Below are positions 16,473 through 26,245 of a stretch of DNA of 64,000 nucleotides, in pieces (the first letter of the stretch is position 1; each line of letters begins with the position of its first letter). Source of the stretch: Methanolobus sp. WCC4. Lineage in GTDB: Archaea; Halobacteriota; Methanosarcinia; Methanosarcinales; Methanosarcinaceae. The stretch lies in assembly GCF_038022665.1 (NCBI RefSeq), contig NZ_CP150629.1:1470480-1534479 (forward strand). The letters run 5' to 3'. The position numbers and the translations under genes are program-made. The notes below the pieces were generated by a model. It was not told the origin of the DNA, did no database searches, and saw only the letters and a program-made list of their open reading frames with translations.

Positions 16473-17657
16473 ATGAAGTCCCTGATATTTGACCCCTTCT
16501 CCGGTGCAGCCGGTGATATGATTCTTGGGAGCCTTATCGACCTTGGTGCAGATGGACAGAAGATACGTGAGATGATAGAATCTGCAGTAGACGTATCTGT
16601 CTCTGTGGACCGAAAGAACAAGAAGGGTATCGATGCCACCGACGTTCACATACATGTACCACATGAGGAACACTCGCGGCATTATACTGAGCTTGTAGGT
16701 ATCATCAGGTCTGCCGGTCTACCTTCACAGGTTGAGAAAAGTGCTCTTGATGTCTTTGAGATCATGGCGAGGGCGGAGTCGAAGGTCCACGGTGAATCAC
16801 TGGAAACGATCCATTTCCATGAGGTAGGTCAGAATGATGCCCTTGCTGATGTTATCGGTTCATGTGCAGCAATCCATGAGATTGGGGCTGATGCCATATT
16901 CTGTACTCCTGTGAATGTAGGTGGTGGCAGGGTAAAAGCTGCGCACGGTTCAATGGCCGTACCCGCACCTGCAACCCTTGAGATATTGAGGTCAGGCAAT
17001 CTCCTTTCATACGGAATGGGTGACAGGGAGTTGCTCACACCAACCGGTGCTGCATTATTGTCCTATTTTGCAAAGCCACTGGAGAACCTTCCAAAAGGAA
17101 GGGTGCTTTCAGTCGGTTACGGTGCAGGTGATGCAGATACCGAAGACCCCAATGTACTTCGCACCCTCATCATGGAAACAGCCGATGTGCTCACAAAGGA
17201 CCGCATCGAGGTTCTGGAGACCAATGTGGACGATGTCACAGGTGAGGTTCTGGGTAATCTTTTCGACAAACTGCTGGCAGCAGGAGCAAGGGATGTTGCG
17301 ATAACTCCCACAATTATGAAAAAGGGAAGGTCAGGCCATATCATCAAGGTCATCACAAAGGCCGAGAACAGCGAGAATGTCGCCAGAGAGATGATGAAGG
17401 AGACCGGCACCCTTGGAATACGTGTGATACCAACGGCTCATCGTTTTGTTGCAGACCGCAGGATGGATGAGGTCAGCATCTATCTCAGGGGCGAGGAGTT
17501 CACGGTTGCTGTGAAGATCGCTCAGGATAAAGCTGGCGAGATCTTGCATATGTCCGCAGAGTATGAGGATTGCCGCAAGGTTGCCGATAAGGTAGGATTG
17601 CCGCTGAAAGAGATAATCCGCCGGGTCGAGGAAGAGGCCTGGGGGAAGTTCTCATAG
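16473..17657 (+). CDS. larC: LarC, nickel insertion for the nickel-pincer cofactor
   Basis: A 394-residue protein, the full length of single-frame LarC (in some bacteria it is split by a programmed frameshift; here it is continuous). The opening SLIFDPFSGAAGDMILGSLIDLGAD is diagnostic, followed by HFHEVGQNDALADVIGS with potential metal-binding His/Glu, CTPVNVGGGRVKAAHGSMAVPAPAT, LLTPTGAALL, and ETNVDDVTGEVLG. LarC uses CTP to insert nickel into the pincer. It is co-directional with larB. Confidence 0.95.
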   Translation: MKSLIFDPFSGAAGDMILGSLIDLGADGQKIREMIESAVDVSVSVDRKNKKGIDATDVHIHVPHEEHSRHYTELVGIIRSAGLPSQVEKSALDVFEIMARAESKVHGESLETIHFHEVGQNDALADVIGSCAAIHEIGADAIFCTPVNVGGGRVKAAHGSMAVPAPATLEILRSGNLLSYGMGDRELLTPTGAALLSYFAKPLENLPKGRVLSVGYGAGDADTEDPNVLRTLIMETADVLTKDRIEVLETNVDDVTGEVLGNLFDKLLAAGARDVAITPTIMKKGRSGHIIKVITKAENSENVAREMMKETGTLGIRVIPTAHRFVADRRMDEVSIYLRGEEFTVAVKIAQDKAGEILHMSAEYEDCRKVADKVGLPLKEIIRRVEEEAWGKFS

Positions 17658-17724
17658 CTTCCCTCTATTTTTGTATAAGGTCTAACCACAAACAATCTAA
17701 ACTATAGCACCAATCAGGTAGCAA

Positions 17725-18621
17725 ATGATAGACGACGTCGTGAAGTTATTCAAAAAACTGGGCACTAAAGATCTGCGCATACTCACAGGTATCGAGATAG
17801 GCATGAAGGATTTCGAATGGGTGCCGATAGAGGAACTGATGAAGTATACGCGCCTGCCGTATTCCACTCTTGAGTACAAGCTGGGTTTGCTCATAAAGAA
17901 CAACATGGTTGTCGGGGTAAAGAATCCCTATGAAGGTTATCAGATCTACTTCGATGGCTACGATGCCCTGGCTCTCAATGCATTTGTGAAGAGGGGTACT
18001 ATCAGTGGCATTGGTGATGAGATAGGTGTGGGTAAGGAATCCGTGGTCCATGAGGCTGTAAAAGAGCCGGAACTTGGGTTAGGAGAACCACAGGGAGTCA
18101 TTCTCAAATTCCACAGGGAAGGTCGGACCAGTTTCAAGTCTGTGAAAAGGACGCGTTCACATCTCAATGACAGGGAACACTTCTCATGGATATATGCAGC
18201 AAGACTGGCTGCAAAGCGGGAGGCTGAGATCATCAAGGAATTATATCCCGATATTTCAGTCCCGAAACTCATTGACAACAATCGTCACGCACTTGTCATG
18301 GATGTGGCAAAGGGGACCCTTCTGTACAAGACAAAGCTTGAGGCCCCTCAGTGGTTCCTTGATGAGATAATCAGGCAGATCGGTCTTGTCTATGGGAAAG
18401 GTTACATCCATTCCGATCTTAGTGAGTACAATATCTTTGTCAACGAGGATGGGGTGCAGTTCATCGACTGGCCTCAGTATGTAGAAACATCTCACCCTCA
18501 TGCGGATGAGCTTCTTGAAAGGGATGTCTCAAATGTGCTCAAACACTTCAAGCGCAAATACCGTATCGATATGGATGTGGCAGACGTAGTATCCGGCATA
18601 AAAAGCGGTATGTGGTCATAG
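17725..18621 (+). CDS. rio2: Rio2 serine protein kinase
   Basis: A 298-residue RIO2-type atypical kinase. Residues 1 to about 85 are a winged-helix domain (GTKDLRILTGIEIGMKDFEWVPIEEL). A Rio ATP-binding loop follows (GIGDEIGVGKESVVHEA), then the catalytic loop HSDLSEYNIFV (about residue 229, active Asp) and FIDWPQYVETSHPHA (metal-binding Asp). In eukaryotes and archaea Rio2 acts in late small ribosomal subunit maturation. It starts 67 bp after larC and is followed 32 bp later by the DUF460 gene. Confidence 0.95.
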   Translation: MIDDVVKLFKKLGTKDLRILTGIEIGMKDFEWVPIEELMKYTRLPYSTLEYKLGLLIKNNMVVGVKNPYEGYQIYFDGYDALALNAFVKRGTISGIGDEIGVGKESVVHEAVKEPELGLGEPQGVILKFHREGRTSFKSVKRTRSHLNDREHFSWIYAARLAAKREAEIIKELYPDISVPKLIDNNRHALVMDVAKGTLLYKTKLEAPQWFLDEIIRQIGLVYGKGYIHSDLSEYNIFVNEDGVQFIDWPQYVETSHPHADELLERDVSNVLKHFKRKYRIDMDVADVVSGIKSGMWS

Positions 18622-18653
18622 ATATATCATAGAAGTGACATAGAATATATTGT

Positions 18654-20633
18654 ATGCAAAACGGGGTTATATACGGCATCGACATAGCTAAAGGCTCTTC
18701 AAGGGCACAGGAGGCACCCCGATATGCCGTTGCCGTTCTAAAGGACGGGGAAATAAACCATTACACCATGGTCCGGCTTCACAGGATACTCCGGATGCTG
18801 AGCAATGACCGTCCTGACTACATTGCTGTTGACAATATTCTCGAGCTCGCTGCGAATAAGAAGGAGCTTATCCGTTTTCTTGAAAAGCTACCTGAGAATA
18901 CGAAACTGGTACAGGTCACCGGAGGTATTCACCAGAGATCACTGGTCCGTCTTGCAAAGGAACATGGTCTTTCCTTCAACCAGTTCGACCCCGGTCAGGA
19001 AGCAGAGGCATGTGCCATCCTTGCAAGTCTTGGTGTTGGTGTTGAGGTATCACTCTTTGAGGACATAACCCGGATCAAAGTGAGCCGTGCCAGGTCCCTT
19101 GGCAGGGGTGGGTGGAGCCAGAACCGCTACCGCAGGAAGGTACATGGTGCGGTGAAGGAAAAGAGCAGGGAGGTCGAGAGCACTCTTCGCAAGTTCTCCC
19201 GTGAGACAGGCTACACCTATGCTGAACGTATCACCGAAGGTTTTGGCGGATACGTCAGGGCTGAATACACGGTGAAGGCCAGACGTGACCGTGTACCGGT
19301 AAAACCATCCTCGAATGCTGATGTGCAGGTAACGGTAAAAAGTGTGGAAAGGGACAAGATCCAGTACATCCCTCTTAAAAGACCGGGACGCAAGTACACC
19401 ATCGTGGGCATCGATCCCGGTACTACTGTAGGTATAGCCATCCTCTCACTTGACGGGGAACTGCTACTTTCCGACAGCATACGTGGAATATCCCATGATG
19501 AGGTCGTCAGGATGATAGCCGAGTACGGCAAGCCTGCCATAGTTGCCACGGATGTATATCCTACTCCGTCTGCCGTGGAGAAGATCCGCCGCAGTTTCAA
19601 TGCTGTTATATGGAATCCGAGGGGGGAGATCAGGGCGGAGGATAAGATAGCCCTTGCACGCAAGTTCGGATATTCCAATGATCATGAACGTGATTCTCTC
19701 ACAGCGGCACTTGCCACGTATAAAGCATACAGGAACGTCTTCTCCAGGGTGGAGAAGCGCGCTCCGAAATATATGGACCTTGACAGGGTTAAGTTCCATG
19801 TCATAAACGGGGACCCGATCGACGAGGCTATTGAGAAGGTTGCGTCGGAATCTAAGATACAGGTGAAGATGAAACCGGAACCGGAGCCTGTAAAGGAAGA
19901 TGTTACGGACGTGGATGAGCAGGTAAAGAAGCTGCGTGAGGAACTCTCCCAGCGTAATTCCCAGATAAAACAGCTCAAAGAGTATGTGTCAGAACTCAAG
20001 TATGAATCAGGCCAGAAGGACAGGAAGATAGAGAATCTTGAGATGCGTATCAACAAGATCAGGAATTCCACCTATAAACAGGTGAGAAGGGAAAAAGAGA
20101 TGCAGATACGTGATTCTGAGATCACACGGCTGAAAAAGGAACTTGCAAAGACAAAGAAGTCCCTGCGTAACCAGCGCAAACAGAACAAGCGCCTGAAACA
20201 GATACGCAAGAAGGAAGTAAAGGGTGAGGGTCTGCCTGTGAAGGTCATATCCTCGTTCACAAGGGAGGCCATTGAACACACGAAGGAACTCTATGGTCTC
20301 AAAGAGAATGATGTGGTATATCTTGAGAATCCAAGTGGTGGTGGTCCGATAACCGCTTCACTGCTGATCGAAGCAAAGGTGAAGGCAGTGCTGATAAAGG
20401 AGGACCTTCCACATGCTGCTCTTGAGTCATTCTATGATGGTGATGTTCCTGTGTTGAAAGATATACAGGTCCATCGTGTGGGTGATCTGGCATCGGTTAA
20501 CCCTGATCAACTTGAAGAGGCCATTGATAAATGGCAGGAAGAAGCTGAAGAGCGTCGCAGGGAAAAAGAACATGAACAGGTCAGGTCCATTCTCGATGAA
20601 TACAGAAGTGAACGCAGAAGAGGTCTTGCATGA
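18654..20633 (+). CDS. DUF460 archaeal protein with RNase H-like domains and coiled coil
   Basis: A 659-residue archaeal protein. Residues 1 to about 130 begin VIYGIDIAKGSSRAQEAPRYAVAV, a degenerate RNase H-like strand. A basic segment (about 145-190, Arg-rich) could bind nucleic acid. Residues about 245-360 form a second RNase H-like module opening YTIVGIDPGTTVGIAILS with DHERDSLTAALATYKAY near its end, comparable to RuvC/YqgF acidic positions. Residues about 410-520 are strongly charged coiled coil. The C-terminal 140 residues contain VISSFTREAIEHTKELYG and NPSGGGPITASLLIEAKVKAV. Function is not established; location after rio2 suggests RNA or ribosome metabolism (inference). Confidence 0.85.
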   Translation: MQNGVIYGIDIAKGSSRAQEAPRYAVAVLKDGEINHYTMVRLHRILRMLSNDRPDYIAVDNILELAANKKELIRFLEKLPENTKLVQVTGGIHQRSLVRLAKEHGLSFNQFDPGQEAEACAILASLGVGVEVSLFEDITRIKVSRARSLGRGGWSQNRYRRKVHGAVKEKSREVESTLRKFSRETGYTYAERITEGFGGYVRAEYTVKARRDRVPVKPSSNADVQVTVKSVERDKIQYIPLKRPGRKYTIVGIDPGTTVGIAILSLDGELLLSDSIRGISHDEVVRMIAEYGKPAIVATDVYPTPSAVEKIRRSFNAVIWNPRGEIRAEDKIALARKFGYSNDHERDSLTAALATYKAYRNVFSRVEKRAPKYMDLDRVKFHVINGDPIDEAIEKVASESKIQVKMKPEPEPVKEDVTDVDEQVKKLREELSQRNSQIKQLKEYVSELKYESGQKDRKIENLEMRINKIRNSTYKQVRREKEMQIRDSEITRLKKELAKTKKSLRNQRKQNKRLKQIRKKEVKGEGLPVKVISSFTREAIEHTKELYGLKENDVVYLENPSGGGPITASLLIEAKVKAVLIKEDLPHAALESFYDGDVPVLKDIQVHRVGDLASVNPDQLEEAIDKWQEEAEERRREKEHEQVRSILDEYRSERRRGLA

Positions 20634-20676
20634 GGCCTGATGCCAGGTACGAAATTGATATGCGGGGTACGTTCTT

Positions 20677-21297
20677 ATGAAAAGGACATCACTCCTGCTT
20701 GCCGGTGGTCTGGGTACCCGTCTCAACGGAAGGGAAAAGGCGCTCATGTTACATCAGGGATCGACCTTACTGGAACGTGCACTTGCGGTCCTTGATGATG
20801 TATCCGATGAGGTCATCGTGTCCCTCAGGGATGATGAACAGATACAGGATTTCTCTGATTATCTTGATGACCGTATCGTTGTCACGGATCGTGTAAGGAA
20901 CGCGGGTCCTCTTGCAGGTATGCTTGCTGGTTTTGAACGAGCTTCAGGTGACTATGTATTTGCCGTGGCATGTGACATGCCTTTCCTGAACGAGCAACTC
21001 ATCGACATGATGTTCAATATGGTGGGAGAACATGATGCACTGGTCCCGATAAGTGAATATGGTATGGAGGAACCACTTCATGCGATATATCGCAGGGATG
21101 TCATGCTTGAGGCGATAGAGGCTTCTCTCGGTGAAGGTCAGCGAAGTATCCGTGCACCAGTAGCATCCCTTGAGAATGTACTGTATCTTGATGCTGAAAC
21201 TATCATGGCTGTAGACAAAGATCTTAAGAGTTTTGTTAACATAAATACTCCGTCAGATGTTCAAAGGATAATTAACTGGCAGTCCGATGATGGATAA
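20677..21297 (+). CDS. mobA: Molybdenum cofactor guanylyltransferase MobA
   Basis: A 206-residue nucleotidyltransferase expected to attach GMP to molybdopterin, for example for formylmethanofuran dehydrogenase cofactors. The N-terminal loop LLLAGGLGTRLNGREKALM is the MobA/GlmU-type GTP-binding signature. NAGPLAGMLAGFERASGDYVFAVACDMPFL contains the conserved GP-x-GG-like turn and metal-binding Asp. The C-terminal NINTPSDVQRI is a typical MobA ending. It starts 43 bp after the DUF460 gene. Confidence 0.88.
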   Translation: MKRTSLLLAGGLGTRLNGREKALMLHQGSTLLERALAVLDDVSDEVIVSLRDDEQIQDFSDYLDDRIVVTDRVRNAGPLAGMLAGFERASGDYVFAVACDMPFLNEQLIDMMFNMVGEHDALVPISEYGMEEPLHAIYRRDVMLEAIEASLGEGQRSIRAPVASLENVLYLDAETIMAVDKDLKSFVNINTPSDVQRIINWQSDDG

Positions 21298-21321
21298 TTG
21301 ACCTGATAGTGATGTGTCACA

Positions 21322-21891
21322 ATGATAGACCATGGTATTGTAATAGAGAAGGCGATCTGGAGAATTGCGGATGAGTATGACCTTGATGTTGAAGCCGTGG
21401 AAAATGCTATCAATTTCTCGGAAAGACCGATCGACCTTGATACATTGGTGGGGCAGGGTATATTCTGCTTCAGGGGACCCAGTGAGAATGTCAAGTATGA
21501 CAATGCTGCCCTGTGTCTTTCAAACAAGATACTTGCAAACCCGGGTGTTGCAAAGAATATCTTATCCATTCTTTGTGAGCGCATCAAAAAGTGGGACCAT
21601 GAGGATATAAATGATCTTCTTTCCTTATTGAAAATGTCTATCACGATAATGGAACTGAACCCGGATGAGTATCCGGGCCTTAAAGCATGCAGTATCGACC
21701 CTGAAAAACTGCCTTCTGAAGAGATCCCTGCTGATCTGGTTAACCGGGATGACAGGTATCGTGTATGGGCCATGGACAAACAGGGGATGTGTCTTGTGGG
21801 AATAGATGCAAACGAAGTTGTTCATATCGATGACATCAGGCATGCTCTTAATGACGGGGATGTGGATGCGGGAGATATCATCCAATGTTGA
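21322..21891 (+). CDS. Hypothetical protein, 189 aa
   Basis: I do not recognise the family. The product is acidic, soluble-looking and has no signal or membrane segment. The first 60 residues (IEKAIWRIADEYDLDVEAVENAINFSE) are predicted helical. The middle is helix-rich with several Cys (CFRGPSEN, LCLSNK, LCERIKKW). The end DDIRHALNDGDVDAGDIIQC is acidic with a C-terminal Cys. It starts 24 bp after mobA and may be cotranscribed. Confidence 0.65.
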   Translation: MIDHGIVIEKAIWRIADEYDLDVEAVENAINFSERPIDLDTLVGQGIFCFRGPSENVKYDNAALCLSNKILANPGVAKNILSILCERIKKWDHEDINDLLSLLKMSITIMELNPDEYPGLKACSIDPEKLPSEEIPADLVNRDDRYRVWAMDKQGMCLVGIDANEVVHIDDIRHALNDGDVDAGDIIQC

Positions 21892-22074
21892 GATATATAA
21901 TTCATGTTCTCTAAATAATTTTATATATTATTTCTAATATGTCCATTGTACATACGAATAATTTCGATAACTTAATAAATATGTTATGTACATTTAGGTT
22001 AGAAAAAGATGGAAATATCCTGCATAGATATGACATTATGCAAAAATATTTTGATCTTGGAGTTGGTATGCTGA

Positions 22075-22716
22075 ATGGATCCTGATACGCCGGAAGAATG
22101 GTTCAAATTAGCGTTTGATGCCGATGATCCGGAAGAGAAGATAGAATATTTCACTCTTATCTTAGAACATGAGGATCTTGACCCGGAACTATGGAGCAAC
22201 GAGGCTATTGCCCTGGTATGGAATAATAAGGGCATTGCACTTTCTTTTTTAGGACTGGACGAAGAAGCGCTTGAATGCTTCAGAAGGTCCATTGAACTTT
22301 ACAAAAGCGACATTGATGTATGGTGTAACATGGGTGTGGTCATGTTCAATACTGGTCGCTATGAGGATGCCATTAAATGTTATAGCACGGTTCTGACCAT
22401 CGACCCCAATAATGATGATGCCTGGATCAACAAAGGGGATATCCTTGAAGTTATGGGTAAGCACAACGAAGCTATCGATTGTTATAGTAAGGTTCACAAG
22501 GAGATAGAGCTGGATAACAAGTTCGCTGTTGTGTGGCACAAGAAAGGTATCTCTTATTTTGGTCTTGGTAGATATGATGATGCAGCTAACTGTTTTAACA
22601 GGGTCCTTAAGATCGATCCCGACCATCTGGATGCGGTTGAGAAGCTGAAGGCTGCAATGGTCAGAACAACAAAAATGAATGAGGATATGAAGTATTCAGG
22701 TACTTCATACCAGTAG
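22075..22716 (+). CDS. Tetratricopeptide repeat protein
   Basis: A 213-residue protein made mostly of TPR helical hairpins. Repeats with the W-L-G-Y-A-F-A-P pattern are visible as WNNKGIALSFLGLDEEALECFRRSIEL, WCNMGVVMFNTGRYEDAIKCYSTVLTIDPNN, WINKGDILEVMGKHNEAIDCYSK and WHKKGISYFGLGRYDDAANCFNRVLKIDPDH. It would act as a protein-binding scaffold; partners unknown. No signal peptide. TPR proteins of this style are abundant in Methanosarcinaceae. Confidence 0.88.
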   Translation: MDPDTPEEWFKLAFDADDPEEKIEYFTLILEHEDLDPELWSNEAIALVWNNKGIALSFLGLDEEALECFRRSIELYKSDIDVWCNMGVVMFNTGRYEDAIKCYSTVLTIDPNNDDAWINKGDILEVMGKHNEAIDCYSKVHKEIELDNKFAVVWHKKGISYFGLGRYDDAANCFNRVLKIDPDHLDAVEKLKAAMVRTTKMNEDMKYSGTSYQ

Positions 22717-22756
22717 AAATAACCTGTATCGTAGATTATCTTTTTAGATCACATTA

Positions 22757-24010
22757 CTATACAGTGAAACGCTCACCCAGTTCAGGAGCGTGGGCATCGA
22801 CCCCGATCTCTTCTCTTATCCAGTCTGCAAATCCTTCACAGTTGTCCCCATGCATGGTGAACACACGTTCCGTTCCCCTGTCACAGAAATCCTTTACCAT
22901 TTCCTTGAGCTCTTTGTCTCCTGAATGGGCAGAGAAATCATATTGTTCTATCTTTGGTTTGAGGTGCCTGATCGCTCCATCGGTTTCGATGTTGCCTGTA
23001 TCCATGGCCATTCTGCCATTCGTTCCCTCAACCTGGTAACCGGTAAGTATTATCTTTGATTTGGGGTCTTTACAGAGTCTGTCTATGTAGCGGAGAACAG
23101 GTCCACCGTTAAGCATTCCCGCCGTTGTGACTATCACGGACGACTCAAGGCGAAGGCTCTCCCTTTTCCTTCCTTTCACCATTGTAGCGTTATCAAATGC
23201 TTTTTTCAGGTGTGTGGGATTACGGATATAGTCGGGATATTTTGACATGATCTTGTATGCCTGCACTCCCATGCCATCAACATATGGTCTGATCCCATGC
23301 GCATCCAGCAGCATGAGCAGTTCCTGTGTTCTACCGATCGCGAAGGCGGGAACGATGACACTGCCGCCGATGTCAAGTGTATCCATAACGGAATCTATGA
23401 ATGCTTCCTCTACTTCTCTGCGTGGAGGATGTTCGTCGCCAAAATATGTGCTTTCGGTGATGAGCACATCAGAATCGGGAAACTCAACCGCACCTGATAC
23501 CAGTCGTGTATCCGAGGTATTGATGTCTCCTGTATAGAAAATGCTCTTGTTCTCTTTATCCTTGATATGTATCGCTGCAGCACCTGGTATGTGTCCGGCA
23601 TTGAAGAACTCAACATCATATCCACAGGCGCGGAACTCAACACCTGTATCAACCTGTTTGGTCTGGTGCGCGAACTTTGAGAGGTCGATGGAATCATATA
23701 TTGGCATCTCACCCTCTCTTTCAGCTATCTTCAGAGTGTCCTTTGCCAGCATGTTTGCCATGTCGAATGTCGGGGGGGTCATGTAGACATCAGGTTCGAG
23801 GTCCATAAGGTTTGGAACTGCACCGGAGTGATCGATATGAGCGTGGGATACCAGAATTGCTTCAGGCCGTGATCCGTTCACCGGATACTTTACGTTCTCT
23901 CCCGGGGATACTCCGTAATCCATCATTATCTTCTCATCGACAAGTACTGCCGATCTTCCAACCTCTCTGCATGCACCCTTGAATTCCAGTTCCATCTTAC
24001 CCATCTCCAT
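22757..24010 (-). CDS. Beta-CASP ribonuclease (CPSF-like, no KH domains)
   Basis: A 417-residue metallo-beta-lactamase/beta-CASP nuclease. Motif 2 HAHIDH at residues 56-61 binds the two zinc ions. Further motifs are HIPGAAAIHI, TGDINTSDTRLV, STYFGDEHPPRREVEE, VPAFAIGRTQELL, TTAGMLNGGP (motif B region), DFSAHSG and FTMHGD. The length indicates the KH-less archaeal class (aCPSF2-like) involved in RNA processing or 5'-3' decay. The ATG directly abuts the topoisomerase stop codon, so the two are translationally coupled; a second ATG four codons in (23998) is an alternative start. Confidence 0.9.
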   Translation of the reverse strand: MEMGKMELEFKGACREVGRSAVLVDEKIMMDYGVSPGENVKYPVNGSRPEAILVSHAHIDHSGAVPNLMDLEPDVYMTPPTFDMANMLAKDTLKIAEREGEMPIYDSIDLSKFAHQTKQVDTGVEFRACGYDVEFFNAGHIPGAAAIHIKDKENKSIFYTGDINTSDTRLVSGAVEFPDSDVLITESTYFGDEHPPRREVEEAFIDSVMDTLDIGGSVIVPAFAIGRTQELLMLLDAHGIRPYVDGMGVQAYKIMSKYPDYIRNPTHLKKAFDNATMVKGRKRESLRLESSVIVTTAGMLNGGPVLRYIDRLCKDPKSKIILTGYQVEGTNGRMAMDTGNIETDGAIRHLKPKIEQYDFSAHSGDKELKEMVKDFCDRGTERVFTMHGDNCEGFADWIREEIGVDAHAPELGERFTV

Positions 24011-26245
24011 TCAGACGATATCCGCCTGCCATGCTTTTAGTTTCTTAACAGGTATACTTGTAACTTTTGCAAGTTCCAGAGCATCTGCTTCACAAAGTTC
24101 TTCCACACTGCATATGCCTGCATCTGCCAGTTTCTCAGCAGTGACCTTTCCGATACCTGATATGTCGTTCAGGGTCTTTGGCCGTTCCTTGCCCTCATTC
24201 TGCTTCTTCCTTTCCTCTTCCTGTGTCTTCTGCCATTCAATAAAATTGCATTCAGGACATCCAAGGTTCCATGGGCGTTTGCCTGCATTGACAATGCGTA
24301 TGTGATAAAGTCCGTGATCATCACATTGCTTATCCGTTACTACAACCTGACCTGAACGTGGCAGGGGTAGTGAGAAATTACAATCCGGGTAACCTTCGCA
24401 TCCAATGAAACGGGAACCACGCTTGGATCTCATGACCATGAGGTTAGAACCACATTCTGTACAGGTTCCTATGATCTTATCCTCACGAAGACCGGCACGC
24501 AATGATTCACTGATGTCATCCTTGTTCTTTCCAAGTTCGGAGAAGACGAGTTCCAGCATTTCCCTTGATTCGTTCAGAACATCATCTTCAGGAATGCCTC
24601 CTTCTGCTATCCTGTCCATGTCAGCTTCAAGTTTGCTGGTCATATCAGGTTTTGATATGGTAGGTGCGAACTTCTCAAGTGTATCTACAACAGCGATCGC
24701 GGTCTTTGTTGGCTGGAGTGGGTTTCCATGCACGTATGCGCGTGAATAGAGCTTACTGATGATCTCGTGACGGGTAGCCTTTGTGCCAAGTCCCATCTCT
24801 TCCATTATCCTGATAAGCCTGCCCTGTCCGTATCTTCCGGGAGGTTGTGTTTCCTTTGCTTCTACTTCCAGCTTTGTAACATCATGTTTGTCGCCTTCCT
24901 CCATCTTTGGAAGCAACCTGTCCTCCGGTGCATTGTAGTGGTAGTACCATCTCCATCCGGGCTCTACGAGCCTTGCACCGCTGGCCTTGAACTCCTCCCC
25001 TTTGATATCGAACTTGGACCGGATGGTCTCCCATTTTGCAGGGTCTGCAAAGGTTGCGAAGAAACGTCTTACAACCATCTCATAGAGTTTCCATTCCTGC
25101 TCGTTCATCTCGGTCTTCTTAGCAAGGGATGCCGGGAAGATAGGAGGGTGATCCGTGGTCTCTTTCTTACCTCTGGTAGGAACAAGTTCCTCTTTCTCCA
25201 GCAGTTTAAGCGCATACTGCTTGAAGGCACCGGTCTTGAAGATCTCTATCTGTGCCCTCAGGTCGATACTTTCGGGATAGACTGTGTTATCGGTTCTCGG
25301 GTATGAGATAAAACCGTTCGTATAAAGGGTCTCAGCGATCCTCATTGCATTGGCAGCCGTAAAGCCAATGGAACTGGCAGCGCTGATAAACTCGGTGGTG
25401 TTAAAAGGAGTTGGTGGTTTGTCGGTCTTCTCGGAGGTCTTGAGTTCCGTTACCAGAGCCTCATCGCCCACAGCTATCCTTTCCATAGCTGAATCTACTT
25501 CATCCTTTTCCCAGAAACGTTTGGTACGGTGCTCGACCTTGAACTCCTCTCCTGTTCCGCTCTTCAGCATTGCCGAGAGTTCCCAGTAGGGCCTCGGGAT
25601 AAAGGCATCTCTCTCCTTCTCACGCTCTACTATAAGGGCAAGTGTCGGTGACTGCACCCTGCCCACTGACAGGAACATCTTTCCAAGACGTCCTGCGGCG
25701 AGGGAGATGTAACGGGTAAGTGACGCACCCCATACAAGGTCTATGACCTGCCTTGAATGTCCTGCATCCGCCAGATCGAAGTCGACATTGGAAGGATTTG
25801 AGAATGCTTCATTGATGGCCTTTGGTGTGATCGCACTGTAATGTACACGATCGAATGGCACATCAGGGTTCACTCCCCTGATGATATCAAGGGCTTCAAC
25901 GCCTATTAGCTCTCCTTCTCTGTCGTAGTCAGTTGCAATGGTTACTTTAGCGGCTTCTTTCCCAAGCTTCTTTAAGGCAGCTACTATCTTGACCTGGGTC
26001 GAGGATGTGATGATCTCTGCACCTATGAGTTCGTTTGCCTCTACCTTCTGCCAGTTGTTATATGCCTTTGGAAAATCGAGCTTTACTATGTGTCCGCTAA
26101 GGCCGATGAATACTTTTCTCTCCTCACCTGATCCGTCTTCGTAAGTGTCTACTCCACTTACGCGAACCTGCTTTGGTTTTTTGGGAGTCAGGATTGCCGC
26201 TATCCTTTTTGCTGCAATATGTTTCTCTGCTATGATGAGATGCAT
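24011..26245 (-). CDS. topA: DNA topoisomerase I (type IA)
   Basis: A 744-residue enzyme that relaxes negatively supercoiled DNA. The Toprim domain begins MHLIIAEKHIAAKRIAAIL and has ATDYDREGELIG (metal-binding Asp-x-Asp region). The catalytic tyrosine is in FISYPRTDN (about residue 313). A DNA-gate region follows, with GLGTKATRHEIISKLYSRAYV. Near the C-terminus are zinc-finger cysteines (GTCTECGSNL and GCEGYPDC, then CDDHGLYHIR...GCPECN) and a helix-hairpin-helix end, LNDISGIGKVTAEKLADAGI. It is the first gene of a two-gene minus-strand unit with the nuclease. Confidence 0.96.
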   Translation of the reverse strand: MHLIIAEKHIAAKRIAAILTPKKPKQVRVSGVDTYEDGSGEERKVFIGLSGHIVKLDFPKAYNNWQKVEANELIGAEIITSSTQVKIVAALKKLGKEAAKVTIATDYDREGELIGVEALDIIRGVNPDVPFDRVHYSAITPKAINEAFSNPSNVDFDLADAGHSRQVIDLVWGASLTRYISLAAGRLGKMFLSVGRVQSPTLALIVEREKERDAFIPRPYWELSAMLKSGTGEEFKVEHRTKRFWEKDEVDSAMERIAVGDEALVTELKTSEKTDKPPTPFNTTEFISAASSIGFTAANAMRIAETLYTNGFISYPRTDNTVYPESIDLRAQIEIFKTGAFKQYALKLLEKEELVPTRGKKETTDHPPIFPASLAKKTEMNEQEWKLYEMVVRRFFATFADPAKWETIRSKFDIKGEEFKASGARLVEPGWRWYYHYNAPEDRLLPKMEEGDKHDVTKLEVEAKETQPPGRYGQGRLIRIMEEMGLGTKATRHEIISKLYSRAYVHGNPLQPTKTAIAVVDTLEKFAPTISKPDMTSKLEADMDRIAEGGIPEDDVLNESREMLELVFSELGKNKDDISESLRAGLREDKIIGTCTECGSNLMVMRSKRGSRFIGCEGYPDCNFSLPLPRSGQVVVTDKQCDDHGLYHIRIVNAGKRPWNLGCPECNFIEWQKTQEEERKKQNEGKERPKTLNDISGIGKVTAEKLADAGICSVEELCEADALELAKVTSIPVKKLKAWQADIV

